Below, one piece after another: positions 1 through 8,735 of a stretch of DNA of 64,000 nt. Every line of letters begins with the position of its first letter. The stretch's first letter is position 1. The notes beneath the pieces are model-generated. The model made no database searches, was not told the DNA's origin, and was given only the letters and a program-made list of their open reading frames with translations. A program made the position numbers and the translations under genes. Source of the DNA: Chitinophagales bacterium (GTDB lineage: Bacteria > Bacteroidota > Bacteroidia > Chitinophagales > LD1); NCBI GenBank assembly GCA_026129525.1, contig JAHCHW010000003.1, positions 314,053 to 378,052 of the forward strand, in the 5' to 3' direction.

Positions 1-687
1 TACTTTGCCAGAATCAACAGTAACAGACATTGTATTGGAAGAATTACAACCTGTACTAGAGCCATGGCTTCGCACTTCAACCACAAGGTTCGATATTCCG
101 TCCCAATAAAACGGAGTGTTTAAAACATGAGGTGTAGACCATCCTTGCGTATATCCAATCGTATGCGGAGCGTAACTTTGAGGCCCCCAAACTAAAGACA
201 TTCCGCTTTGCCAGTCTGTCAACTCGGTTGAATCAGCTGGAACACTTTTTAAACTAATCGCAAAATTCAGAAGGGCGCCTGTCCCTTGATAAACACCTAT
301 TCGCCATGCCAATTGGGTAATGTATCCACTATCTAATACGGTTGCTAATTCTGTTGCTGTGTATAGAAATTGAAATCGGTTACCTATGTACAGGTTACTG
401 TAAATGCTTTTTCTTTCAATTGGACTACCCTGTTGATTTGTTGGAATCCCTATCTGATTGTGGTAAAACAAACTTGTAGAATTCTGATGATGGATACAAT
501 ACCCAGGCATTAAAATCGAATCCGTAAAGCAGGTATCAAAGTAAGTTGTAGATAAGAAAACAGTATCTCCCGGGCAAACTTTGTTTGTTACGTTTGTAGC
601 AGTTGCAGTAACACATTGCTGACCATGCCCCGCAGCAAAGAACATAACAAATACTGTAAGTAAAATAAACTTGTTAAAACAATTCAT
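1..687 (-). CDS. Secreted protein, N-terminal part (runs off the left edge)
   Basis: An open frame starts at the ATG at 687 and stays open to base 1, giving 229 codons with no stop. Residues 1-23 form a signal peptide: a hydrophobic stretch ending in AGHGQ. The mature part begins with a Cys-containing CPGDTVFLS segment of the kind seen in Ig-like modules of Bacteroidota surface proteins. Later segments such as AWRIGVYQGTG and FYWDGISNLVVEVR look like beta-sandwich strands. I recognise no catalytic motif. A long T9SS-secreted surface protein is the likely identity, but the C-terminal sorting domain that would prove it lies outside the window. A promoter-like TATATTTG sits 7 nt upstream of the start. 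Confidence 0.8.
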   Translation of the reverse strand, partial: MNCFNKFILLTVFVMFFAAGHGQQCVTATATNVTNKVCPGDTVFLSTTYFDTCFTDSILMPGYCIHHQNSTSLFYHNQIGIPTNQQGSPIERKSIYSNLYIGNRFQFLYTATELATVLDSGYITQLAWRIGVYQGTGALLNFAISLKSVPADSTELTDWQSGMSLVWGPQSYAPHTIGYTQGWSTPHVLNTPFYWDGISNLVVEVRSHGSSTGCNSSNTMSVTVDSGKV

Positions 688-694
688 GCCTTTT

Positions 695-702
695 CAAATA
701 TA
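695..702 (-). promoter_or_regulatory. Candidate -7 promoter element (TATATTTG)
   Basis: The minus strand carries an exact match to the Bacteroidota -7 consensus TAnnTTTG, ending 7 nt before the ATG at 687. A second match, TAGATTTG, lies at 705-712. If the nearer one is used, transcription would start at or beside the start codon. No convincing -33 TTTG was found. Confidence 0.45.
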
Positions 703-842
703 GGCAAATCTATTCATGACCTGTTGTCGCAATTCGACATATACCGCAATGTATCCCGACTTTCTCCTCCGCAGAGTCCCCAATGCTACGCAAAGGGAGA
801 CGCTACGGGGGAGCTGCAGGGCAATTCCGGTCGCTTTTGTTT

Positions 843-2243
843 TTAAGGCAATTTGCAAGCCTGCATTTTTAGCAGCAGTTGTCCGTACACTCCAAAACTG
901 CCGCGCAGGTAACGCTGCATTTTTTCTTCCTCTATAGGTTTGAATTTTCTACCCGAAGTGCGCTGCTCGAAAATAGCGCGTGTAAGAATATAGAAATACG
1001 GATAGTTGCTTTCCTTAACCGAATAGCCGTGCGAGCGCAGATACTTTATGTTCCGCTCGCACATTTGCAGCGCCATTTCCTGCCTGCCGGTTAGGTAAAA
1101 CAAGGCTACTTGCAGGTTACGCAATTCTATTTCGTACTGAAAATATTTTCCCTTGGGGTTTTTGCGGAAGCCGAGTTGAAGAAAGCGGAAAGCATTATCG
1201 TAATCACCGGCAAACAGGTAGTATTTTATAAACGAAAAAATTTCGCGCACAGGAATGGTTTCTTCCAGCTTATCACCATAAAATTTCAGCAGGTTGTTCA
1301 GTATTTTCTTCGCATCGTTTAGGTGCCCGGTAATAAAACAGATTTGCAAATACTTGGCAGTATGGTAGCCGCGCTCGGGAATAATGTTTGCCGCAGCACC
1401 CGTAAAAACCGAATGATACTTTGTGTACGATTCTTCGAAACGGCTGCTGAAATAAAAAAGCTCGGACAACTTTAGCTCGAAACGCAAAATGTTTAATGCT
1501 GCGTTTTCGTGCGGCAATTTTTGCAAGCGCGCAATTGCCTCCTGCGCTATTTCAATTCCTTTCGGAAAATTTTCCATAGCCATGTAGTAATACAGCAACA
1601 CCCAGTAATACTCAAACAGCAGTTCGTGGCTTTTAATATTTTGCGGCTTACCCAGTTTTTCAATGGCTGAAAAAACTTTTTTGCCTTGCACATGCATTTG
1701 CGCTGCGGCAAACAGGTTATCGGTTTGGTTGTAAATAACTCGGCATTGCACCCAAAACTTTACTTCTGCTTTTTGCTTTTGCGGAACAGCAGCAATATAT
1801 TGCCTACCGAGGCGCTGCATTACTTTGCTGTCCTTGTACATAATAGGAAAGTTGAAGTGGATGTGATTGATGCAGCCCTTGCATAATTCTATCAATGCCG
1901 CTTTGTTTCCGCTTTGCTCTAACTTTCGCAACTGCCTTGCCAGTTCTTTGTAATAGTGTTTATTGAACACCACCCGCGTACTCAAAAAACCAAGCAGCGG
2001 CAAGCCTTCTTCGGGGTATAATGCCTTGTAACATTTTGAAAGCAACTCGCTGGTGAGCTTGTCGAAATGCGAATTGCTCAGCGCAAACTGCTTTTGAATT
2101 TTTTCGCGTTCAAATTTTCCCGTTGCACTTTGCTGCAACATCGCTTTAAACACGCCCCCCGTAGTTCCTTTAAACGAAAGGCTTTGCAGTTTGCTGAGTT
2201 CGGGCTGCGGAAGGTGCTGCAAAAAATCGAACAGGAGATTCAT
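843..2243 (-). CDS. Hypothetical helical-repeat (TPR-like) protein
   Basis: This 466-residue protein has no signal peptide and is rich in alternating aromatic and basic helices, for example NKHYYKELARQLRKLEQ and the ELLFEYYWVLLYYYMAMENF region. The spacing resembles TPR or other alpha-solenoid repeats, but I cannot assign a named family. It is probably cytoplasmic. It starts 31 nt after the stop of the upstream patatin-like gene on the same strand, so the two are probably cotranscribed. The helical character is visible; a scaffold or protein-binding role is inference. Confidence 0.75.
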   Translation of the reverse strand: MNLLFDFLQHLPQPELSKLQSLSFKGTTGGVFKAMLQQSATGKFEREKIQKQFALSNSHFDKLTSELLSKCYKALYPEEGLPLLGFLSTRVVFNKHYYKELARQLRKLEQSGNKAALIELCKGCINHIHFNFPIMYKDSKVMQRLGRQYIAAVPQKQKAEVKFWVQCRVIYNQTDNLFAAAQMHVQGKKVFSAIEKLGKPQNIKSHELLFEYYWVLLYYYMAMENFPKGIEIAQEAIARLQKLPHENAALNILRFELKLSELFYFSSRFEESYTKYHSVFTGAAANIIPERGYHTAKYLQICFITGHLNDAKKILNNLLKFYGDKLEETIPVREIFSFIKYYLFAGDYDNAFRFLQLGFRKNPKGKYFQYEIELRNLQVALFYLTGRQEMALQMCERNIKYLRSHGYSVKESNYPYFYILTRAIFEQRTSGRKFKPIEEEKMQRYLRGSFGVYGQLLLKMQACKLP

Positions 2244-2274
2244 AAATGCCGTGTGCTCAAGAGAAGAAATACAA

Positions 2275-4497
2275 CTACCGCGCCAAGCCGCCTAACTTTC
2301 TAAACGAAGCAATGTTGTTGGGTCGGTCGAGCGAGTTGATAATTTCATTTTTATCGCGCGTAGTTAAGTGAAAACTCATAGCCGCCCGCTGTGCTTTGCT
2401 TTCGGCAATGTATTCAAACAACACAAAACTCAGCTTGCCTTTCATTTCTTCGTCCATATCATCAATGCGGTAATCGGTTAAAAAATCGTGCATGTTTTCC
2501 ATGTTGTTGTACACCGTACCCAGCGGGTCAGTAAGGCGCGAAAAAAGGGTTTTCTGTTTTGCTTCTTCCGGTTCTTCCATTTTTTCGGAGTCGCGTATTT
2601 GCAAAATTACTACGCCCGAAGTGTTTTGGTTTATCCAGTCTTTAAATGCTTTTAAAAAACGGATAGAGGTTTCTACACCAAAATTATCAAGCGCCCCTCC
2701 ATCCATTACATATGTAGGTGGCTCGCTGGGCAGTACCGGATTGGGTAGTATAAATGGAAACGTAGCGTTCATTCGCATGGCGGAAGTAACCAGTAATTCA
2801 TTGCCCTCTTGTTTTTCGAAGAAGCGGCAAAAATCTACACCGTCAATTTCCAAACGGTTGGAAAGTGCATTTTTTCCGAGCGGACGCATGAGAAATGAAA
2901 CAGGATGCGGGCTTATAAAATATCTACGCGAGTCGTTCATAATGGCTGTGTGGTAAATCATCAGCGGAATGCGCCCTTCGTATTCGGGTATGCGGTAATC
3001 GTCAATGGTTTTATTGAAACGGAAATCAGTATTGCGGCAAAAACCGCGTTCGAGCGCATAGCCGCGGTCAACAATATATTTTTTGTCGCCCAGCTTAAAT
3101 CTTCTGAAAGGCAGTAGCCCATCATTACTCAAAATTGCCAGCGCTACCGGATTAAGCAAATCTTTCGAAACATTGTAAGCATGTTCTCGGCTGCGCCAGT
3201 CAACCGAGTAGCCTTCCTTTTGTTTTAAGTATATCTCCCGCAAATTGGTAGCACCCAACATACCGCCCGAGGCTCCCGTTATCATAAATGTTTTATCGAA
3301 AAGCGTTCCTTCCAGAATGCTGTCGCAACGCTGCATTACCACCGTGGTGTACATGGCAGAGCGCAACCCCCCTCCGCTAACGTTTACAAAATACATTTTC
3401 GGTTTGCGGTCCGGAAAGCGCGGGTCGGTGTTTTTCTTTTTCCAGTTTTCGAGAATGGGCAGAAAGTAGTCCATATCTTTTGTCACAATGGAGTCGGTGC
3501 TCAATGCACGCAAATTAGCAAGCGTGTATTTCGCTTGTTCGGTTTTATAGTTTAAACCGTAGGCTTCGCTTTGCGAGCCGAACAAATCGTATTTGGTAAG
3601 TTGATTAGCCACTAACAAAAAAGCGATAATGGCAATAGACCCCCATGTACCCGTCCAATACAAAAACATGCCGAACAACGAAATGAGAATACTTAAAAAA
3701 AGAAAGGCACTGGAAGCAATAGGAATTTGAAAGAAAGGATTCTCTAAAAAGAAGCCGATACTGATTAAAAATGCAAAGGCAAACAGGAACGCGATAAACG
3801 CATTGAGGTGATGCCTGCGAAAAACAAGTTGCTGCAACGAAGGTCCGTAATGCTCAACCGTTCGTGTGTGCCGAATATTAAGGCGGTTGGTTACATAGTA
3901 ATCTACCCGGGTGTTGGGTGCATAGTCGCTTATTTCATCGAACGGCACTTTGCGCTTTTTCCGTTCGCGCTCTTCCGACTTAATGTAGCTCTCGGGGCTG
4001 CGGTTGGCAAAACCGAAGTACAAAGCGGTAATGAGTATGGAAAGCAAAAACCCGGCACTGAAGCCCACTAAATCCATAGCAACATCCCAAAGGTTTTGAT
4101 ACTCGTTATTTATTTGGTGATTAAACACCGTAATGAAGTACGTAATGATAAACGCTGCGGGAATTAGCGAGTTGTTGATAAAAAACATGCCGAGCGGATA
4201 TTGCAAACTCGCCATAAACGGAAAGCGGTGCGAATGCAAAATGTATATCACCACATTCCATGTTACATACATGGCGCCAAAGCCCAAACCGGCAGTTGCA
4301 AAGCTTAGGTAGCCTACTTTGCCAAGGTACTCAGGGTCGAGCAAAACAGCGGGCACACCAATGCCTGCACCAAACTTACCGATGATGATAATGAAGAGAA
4401 AAACCCAGATAAAAAGCAAAAACTGATGCCGCTTAACCGAGAGTAAAAGCAATTGAAAGGGGAAGGAATAATAGATGTCTTTGAATAATGTAAGCAT
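2275..4497 (-). CDS. Membrane-anchored patatin-like phospholipase
   Basis: This 740-residue protein has two parts. Residues about 25-300 hold six or more hydrophobic helices. Residues about 365-740 form a patatin-like acyl hydrolase domain. The domain shows the oxyanion loop SGGGLRSA (374-381), the nucleophile elbow GASGG with Ser410, and the second catalytic motif DGGALDN with Asp599. The segment SAMRMNATFPF (572-582) matches the patatin substrate-side motif. The family hydrolyses acyl chains of phospholipids or related lipids with a Ser-Asp dyad. A large N-terminal multi-pass region is unusual for patatins and should hold the enzyme at the inner membrane. It is the upstream gene of a probable two-gene operon with the helical-repeat gene. 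Confidence 0.85.
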   Translation of the reverse strand: MLTLFKDIYYSFPFQLLLLSVKRHQFLLFIWVFLFIIIIGKFGAGIGVPAVLLDPEYLGKVGYLSFATAGLGFGAMYVTWNVVIYILHSHRFPFMASLQYPLGMFFINNSLIPAAFIITYFITVFNHQINNEYQNLWDVAMDLVGFSAGFLLSILITALYFGFANRSPESYIKSEERERKKRKVPFDEISDYAPNTRVDYYVTNRLNIRHTRTVEHYGPSLQQLVFRRHHLNAFIAFLFAFAFLISIGFFLENPFFQIPIASSAFLFLSILISLFGMFLYWTGTWGSIAIIAFLLVANQLTKYDLFGSQSEAYGLNYKTEQAKYTLANLRALSTDSIVTKDMDYFLPILENWKKKNTDPRFPDRKPKMYFVNVSGGGLRSAMYTTVVMQRCDSILEGTLFDKTFMITGASGGMLGATNLREIYLKQKEGYSVDWRSREHAYNVSKDLLNPVALAILSNDGLLPFRRFKLGDKKYIVDRGYALERGFCRNTDFRFNKTIDDYRIPEYEGRIPLMIYHTAIMNDSRRYFISPHPVSFLMRPLGKNALSNRLEIDGVDFCRFFEKQEGNELLVTSAMRMNATFPFILPNPVLPSEPPTYVMDGGALDNFGVETSIRFLKAFKDWINQNTSGVVILQIRDSEKMEEPEEAKQKTLFSRLTDPLGTVYNNMENMHDFLTDYRIDDMDEEMKGKLSFVLFEYIAESKAQRAAMSFHLTTRDKNEIINSLDRPNNIASFRKLGGLAR

Positions 4498-4587
4498 GTA
4501 AATTGCAGGCTCAATTTACGACAGTGGCAGTCGAGTTATAGCTACAAATCAACGCGCTTACGGTATTTGTGTATAAGACTGTACAAG

Positions 4588-5187
4588 CTACGGCTCTTTT
4601 ATTTCCGAAAGGTTGATTGTCCAACCCAAATTCATATTGGCAATAAGCGGAAACCTTCGCGATTCAATAACCGAAATCTTATACCTTATTTCGCTGCCGC
4701 CCTCCAGTTCCCAGCCGGGTACTGCCACCAAACTTCCGTTCAGGTTAAAGTTGAATTCGCTGATGGTATTGCTCATGCGCGTGGCGGTGTCTTCTGCTCC
4801 GTTTACCTTCAGCATGGCTTCGGCATTAGCGGCTACTTCATCAAAAACCTTTTGGCTAATGAACACCGATGTTTCCTTTTCCAGATTGGAAACTCCACCC
4901 GTAAAATAGTTAAACAGCGCATCGGCATTCTTTACGGCAGAGGCGCTCATGTTTACGGTTCCCGATTTGTTTACCGGCTCAGTCATCTTCCAGTCAAAAG
5001 CCGTTTCGCTTCCGGCTTTTTTGAGCGTAGCAATAAACTGATACTGTTTGCCGCCCATGTTTACATCGTAGGTTAGCACCGTACCCGGGCGCATGGCTTT
5101 CTCAAAATTTTCGAGGTCGGAAATGTTTTGTGCCGATAAAGAGGGAAATGTGCAAAAGAGGAAAAGAAGAGAGCAGAGAAGTTTCAT
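4588..5187 (-). CDS. Small secreted protein of unknown function
   Basis: A 199-residue protein with a clear signal peptide (residues 1-19, cleavage after LSA). The mature chain is mostly polar, with predicted beta strands in both halves (GTVLTYDVNMGGKQYQF; ISEFNFNLNGSLVAVP). No catalytic motif or named family is recognised. It is probably periplasmic or outer-membrane associated. A TATTTTCA element at 5223-5230 (minus strand) could be its -7 promoter, giving a leader of about 35 nt. Confidence 0.7.
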   Translation of the reverse strand: MKLLCSLLFLFCTFPSLSAQNISDLENFEKAMRPGTVLTYDVNMGGKQYQFIATLKKAGSETAFDWKMTEPVNKSGTVNMSASAVKNADALFNYFTGGVSNLEKETSVFISQKVFDEVAANAEAMLKVNGAEDTATRMSNTISEFNFNLNGSLVAVPGWELEGGSEIRYKISVIESRRFPLIANMNLGWTINLSEIKEP

Positions 5188-5238
5188 AACGTAACCATTT
5201 GCTTGATAACGAATGTATGCCGTGAAAATACAAAGTGG

Positions 5239-5297
5239 GAGATTGCTTCTCCCGCTTTACTCTGTTTATTTTTTTGAAAATGCGGGATCGCAATGAC
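5239..5297 (-). repeat. GTCATTGC/GCAATCTC interspersed hairpin, copy 1
   Basis: On the minus strand the element opens with GTCATTGC and closes with GCAATCTC, so ATTGC pairs with GCAAT. Inside is a second perfect stem, TCCCGC with GCGGGA, around an A-rich loop containing AATAAACAGAG. Copies 2 (32431-32485) and 3 (53941-53987) keep the outer arms and change the inner stem on both sides. It lies between two minus-strand genes. A REP-like non-coding repeat is the best description. Confidence 0.75.
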
Positions 5298-5324
5298 TCC
5301 GTTTAATGTTAGCCGCTACAAACT

Positions 5325-6821
5325 CTACTGCGTTTCAATAGCGCCAATGTCGTACACTTTTCCGTTTTGGAGTTTGTCTTTGCGCGGGTTGCCGAAAATA
5401 TCAAGCAGTAAACCGCTTGGTGCGTAGTCAATAGCCGGTGAAAAATAGCCCGAACTATCCGAAGGGGTGTAATTCCCTTTTTCCGGCTCTTTAAAGCGCG
5501 GATCCTGGTTAAAAAGATTTTGGTTGTTTACGGTGCTGAACATAGCAAGTGTATCGCTCTTTGTTTTCATGAGCGTGTACGAAAACTTATTATCAAACTC
5601 CGATGGTCCGGAAGTTGCCGTTTTGCTGAAAGCAATTTCGTTTTCCATGCTTCCGTACACAATGCAGTTGGCAAAAGTGGTTTGCAGTTTTTCCTCGTAA
5701 ACCACCGAATTGTTTACCGCTACCAAGTTACTCAACAGCAGCGATTCTTTTTTGTGATTCACAAATCGGGAACCCGTGTTTACCATGGTGCAGTGATAGA
5801 AATTGTATTCGCCCCCTAATCCTATTTTTATCAAATGCTCCCCTGCGGTGTGAAACAAACTGTTCTCGGCACTCATTTTTGCATTAAAACCGTACAGGGT
5901 GTTGTAAAGGCTGTTTTTGATGATGCTGTTTTTGATGGTTACCTCAGGGCGACCACTCACACCGGTGTATTTATTTATATCGGTAGTTAAACCTGCACCG
6001 GCATACAAACCGTACGAAGATTCATTGATGATGCAATGATTGAATACCGCCTGCGGGGCGCAGGCAGAACTATTGTTGGTGTCGCGCAAAAAAACAATGC
6101 CGAACCACTGCCCGGGTTTATCATTGTAATATGGCTCCAATCGCGCTCCCTGAAACACGATAGAATCACTCCACATTTGTGCTTCGGCATACAATGCCCC
6201 TTCTACAAATATGGCGGAGTTGCCTGCGAAAAATATTTTGCAGCCCGGTTTAATATTGAGTGTTCCTCCACAATGCACATGCACGCCCGGCACATCGCCT
6301 TTGCTCACTATTACATGCGGAAGATCGCTGTTCCAGTTTTTGGTTTCTCCGTTTTGAATCTCCTCTCCGTAATGAAAATGTGCATTTTGTCCGAACGCCT
6401 GCAAGTGAACGGTAGCTGCTTTGCTTCCGTAACTGAACACCACATCGTCAATAATTACGTAAGGAGAAGTTTGATCGTTGGGGTTAACCGTTACTTCTAC
6501 AAAAACATAAATGGAATCTTTGGCAGGAATTTCAACGTTCGTGAATTGGTCACCAAAAACGCCATCCACATTTATGCGAAACTGCTGCCCCACCAAACGC
6601 ATTAAGCGTATATCGTTTATTACAATGGCTTTGTTGTTGTTGTTAAACACTTTAAAGCTCCGCATGGTAGAGCCAAAGGTTACAAACACGGTATCGAAGG
6701 TAAGCGTATCGGTACTGAACGAAATATTGCCGTTACTTAATTTTTCTTTTCGGCAGCCGCCCGAAAAAAATGCCGTTGCCAGCAATACGATAGAAAAGAA
6801 TAAGAAAAAATGTTTTTTCAC
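5325..6821 (-). CDS. Beta-helix lipoprotein
   Basis: A predicted outer-membrane or periplasmic lipoprotein. The signal sequence ends in a lipobox, FFSGGC, followed by RKEK. The first about 150 mature residues resemble an Ig-like (ASH or DUF1573-type) module: FKVFNNNNKAIVINDIRL, then IPAKDSIYVFVEVTV. The rest has the repeating short strands of a right-handed beta helix (GTLNIKPGCKIFF, AVFNHCIINESSYGLYAGAG, PEVTIKNSIIKNSLYNTLYG). I chose the GTG at 6821. The only upstream ATG (6893) would add 24 unusual residues before the signal peptide and leave just 17 bp to the divergent gene at 6911. The ATG start cannot be excluded. Binding of polysaccharide is a possible role but is not shown. Confidence 0.78.
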   Translation of the reverse strand: MKKHFFLFFSIVLLATAFFSGGCRKEKLSNGNISFSTDTLTFDTVFVTFGSTMRSFKVFNNNNKAIVINDIRLMRLVGQQFRINVDGVFGDQFTNVEIPAKDSIYVFVEVTVNPNDQTSPYVIIDDVVFSYGSKAATVHLQAFGQNAHFHYGEEIQNGETKNWNSDLPHVIVSKGDVPGVHVHCGGTLNIKPGCKIFFAGNSAIFVEGALYAEAQMWSDSIVFQGARLEPYYNDKPGQWFGIVFLRDTNNSSACAPQAVFNHCIINESSYGLYAGAGLTTDINKYTGVSGRPEVTIKNSIIKNSLYNTLYGFNAKMSAENSLFHTAGEHLIKIGLGGEYNFYHCTMVNTGSRFVNHKKESLLLSNLVAVNNSVVYEEKLQTTFANCIVYGSMENEIAFSKTATSGPSEFDNKFSYTLMKTKSDTLAMFSTVNNQNLFNQDPRFKEPEKGNYTPSDSSGYFSPAIDYAPSGLLLDIFGNPRKDKLQNGKVYDIGAIETQ

Positions 6822-6910
6822 CTGCGGAATTGAAACAATAAACGGGGTGTGAAAATAGAAATTGTACAACAGCCGTTTAGTTTCACGCGGCAAACTTCTA
6901 TATTAAACGC

Positions 6911-7891
6911 ATGAAGCGGCTTATTGGAGAAATAATACGGCAGAAAGTATTGCACCGCAAGCGCGAATATTCCAGTGCGCAGGTAGAGCAGTTTTCATCG
7001 TATCAGTTAGCTAAAGCATTTCGCGAGTTACGCATAACCGTTTACCGTTCGCTAAAGGATGCGTTCTTAATTACGCTCGGCATTCTGTCAGCATCGGTAG
7101 GGCTTAAAAGTTTTCTTATCCCCAACGGGTTTATTGACGGTGGCGCCATGGGCGTATCGCTGCTTGTTTTTATGATGACCAAAATTCCGTTGCCCGTTCT
7201 CATTATCGGCATCAATCTTCCGTTTATGATTATCGGACTGCGGGTAATAAGCTGGCAGTTTGCACTCAAGTCAACATTAGCAATTACCGGGCTTGCTATT
7301 ACATCAGCAGTGTTGCCCTTGCCTCCCATTACTTCCGACAAGTTACTGATTTCTGTATTCGGAGGTTTTTTTCTCGGAACGGGAATAGGCTTATCGGTAC
7401 GTGGCGGTGCAGTAATTGACGGAACCGAAGTGCTTGCCATTTATTTGAGCCGAAAAATGGGTGTTACCATAGGCGATGTTATCCTCTTTATCAATCTCAT
7501 TATTTTTTCGGTAGCGGCTTATTTGCTTTCTATTGAAGTAGCCTTGTATTCGGTGCTAACGTATATGGCAGCGTCCAAATCGGTTGATTTTGTAATTGAA
7601 GGAATTGAAGAATACACCGGGGTTACGATAGTTTCGGTGCGGCACACCGAAATATTGCAAATGATTAAAGATGTAATGGGACGGGGCGCCACAGTTTACC
7701 GTGGCAGAACAGGTTTTGGCAAGCGTGGCGAACAGCGCGATGCTGATATTGTTTTCACCGTAGTTACCCGCCTCGAAATTTCAAAACTGAATTCGGAAAT
7801 TGAAAAAATTGACCCGAATGCATTTGTGGTTATGAGCAGCATTAAGGATACCAAAGGCGGTATGATTAAGAAAAGACCAATACCGCATTAG
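6911..7891 (+). CDS. YitT family membrane protein (DUF161/DUF2179)
   Basis: This 326-residue protein has five or so membrane helices (about residues 50-225) with the YitT signatures SFLIPNGFIDGGAMGVS and GTGIGLSVRGGAVIDGTEVLA. A soluble C-terminal DUF2179 domain follows (about 240-315: TGVTIVSVRHTEILQMI, GRGATVYRGRTGFGKRGE). The family occurs at the inner membrane of many bacteria and its transport substrate is not established. A charged 45-residue N-terminal extension precedes the first helix. It is divergent from the beta-helix lipoprotein gene. A TATATTAA box lies 4 nt before the ATG. Confidence 0.88.
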   Translation: MKRLIGEIIRQKVLHRKREYSSAQVEQFSSYQLAKAFRELRITVYRSLKDAFLITLGILSASVGLKSFLIPNGFIDGGAMGVSLLVFMMTKIPLPVLIIGINLPFMIIGLRVISWQFALKSTLAITGLAITSAVLPLPPITSDKLLISVFGGFFLGTGIGLSVRGGAVIDGTEVLAIYLSRKMGVTIGDVILFINLIIFSVAAYLLSIEVALYSVLTYMAASKSVDFVIEGIEEYTGVTIVSVRHTEILQMIKDVMGRGATVYRGRTGFGKRGEQRDADIVFTVVTRLEISKLNSEIEKIDPNAFVVMSSIKDTKGGMIKKRPIPH

Positions 7892-8011
7892 TGGTGTTTT
7901 TAAGCAAGTTTCTTCGTTATGGTTGTAACGATTAATATTTTTTGTGTTAGCCAACCGCAATCTTTCCCTTTTTGCATTATTTTAAAGTGGGCAAGCATTG
8001 TATTCTTCGTT

Positions 8012-8019
8012 TAAATTTG
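8012..8019 (+). promoter_or_regulatory. Candidate -7 promoter element (TAAATTTG)
   Basis: An exact TAnnTTTG match ends 6 nt before the ATG at 8026. It supports that ATG as the rhomboid start, because the upstream in-frame start at 7972 would lie before the promoter. It also implies a leaderless or nearly leaderless mRNA. Confidence 0.5.
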
Positions 8020-8025
8020 CCCGCC

Positions 8026-8697
8026 ATGTTCAACCAATTAAACACCCGCAGCGTAACCTTCAACATTATTGCCATCAATGTTATTCTATACATTATTACC
8101 GTAATGACAGGCGAATGGATGTATATGCAGTTTGCCTTACACTATCCGGCTAATCCGCTTTTTCAGCCCGTGCAAATTGTAACACACATGTTTATGCACG
8201 GCAGTATGGGGCATATATTCTTCAACATGTTTGCGCTGTTTATGTTCGGCAGTGTACTGGAACGCGTGTGGGGTCCCAAACGTTTTCTGGCATTTTACTT
8301 TATCACTGGCTTTGGGGCCGTAGCATTGCACCTGTTAGTGCAGGCAATTATCGTTTACAATTTTACGGGCACTTTCAGCCCAACGCTCGAAATGGTGCAA
8401 AGCGAGCCGGGCGTAATTTCCACGTTTTTCTCCAGCACGGTAGGCGCATCGGGGGCACTGTTCGGCATATTAGTTGGTTTTGGCATGTTGTTTCCGAATA
8501 CCGAATTGTATTTGTTGTTTTTCCCTTTTCCCATTAAAGCCAAATACTTCATTTCGTTTTATGTGTTACTCGAAATTTATTTGGGCTTTTCGATGTACGG
8601 CTCCGATAATGTGGCGCACTTTGCCCACTTAGGAGGGGCGCTGTTCGGCTTTATTCTGGTAAAAATCTGGAACCGTAAGCGCGATTTCTTGTATTAA
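8026..8697 (+). CDS. Rhomboid family intramembrane serine protease (first of two)
   Basis: A 223-residue polytopic protein with the rhomboid fold. It has the HGSMGHIFFNMFAL helix-2 motif (58-71), the nucleophile motif GASGA with Ser142, and the catalytic His201 in AHFAHLGG. Rhomboids cleave single-pass membrane proteins within or next to the membrane; the substrate here is unknown. The start at 8026 removes an 18-residue N-terminal extension present in the longest frame and fits the family length. A second rhomboid gene follows after 38 nt, probably in one operon with the EEP hydrolase gene. Confidence 0.92.
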   Translation: MFNQLNTRSVTFNIIAINVILYIITVMTGEWMYMQFALHYPANPLFQPVQIVTHMFMHGSMGHIFFNMFALFMFGSVLERVWGPKRFLAFYFITGFGAVALHLLVQAIIVYNFTGTFSPTLEMVQSEPGVISTFFSSTVGASGALFGILVGFGMLFPNTELYLLFFPFPIKAKYFISFYVLLEIYLGFSMYGSDNVAHFAHLGGALFGFILVKIWNRKRDFLY

Positions 8698-8735
8698 CGT
8701 TTCATCTTTTGCAAATTGCGTAAGCAACAACGAAC

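Noticed and set aside
6822..6893. N-terminal extension of the beta-helix lipoprotein from the ATG at 6893
   Set aside because: It would place 24 unusual residues before the signal peptide and leave only 17 bp to the divergent gene, so the GTG at 6821 was preferred.
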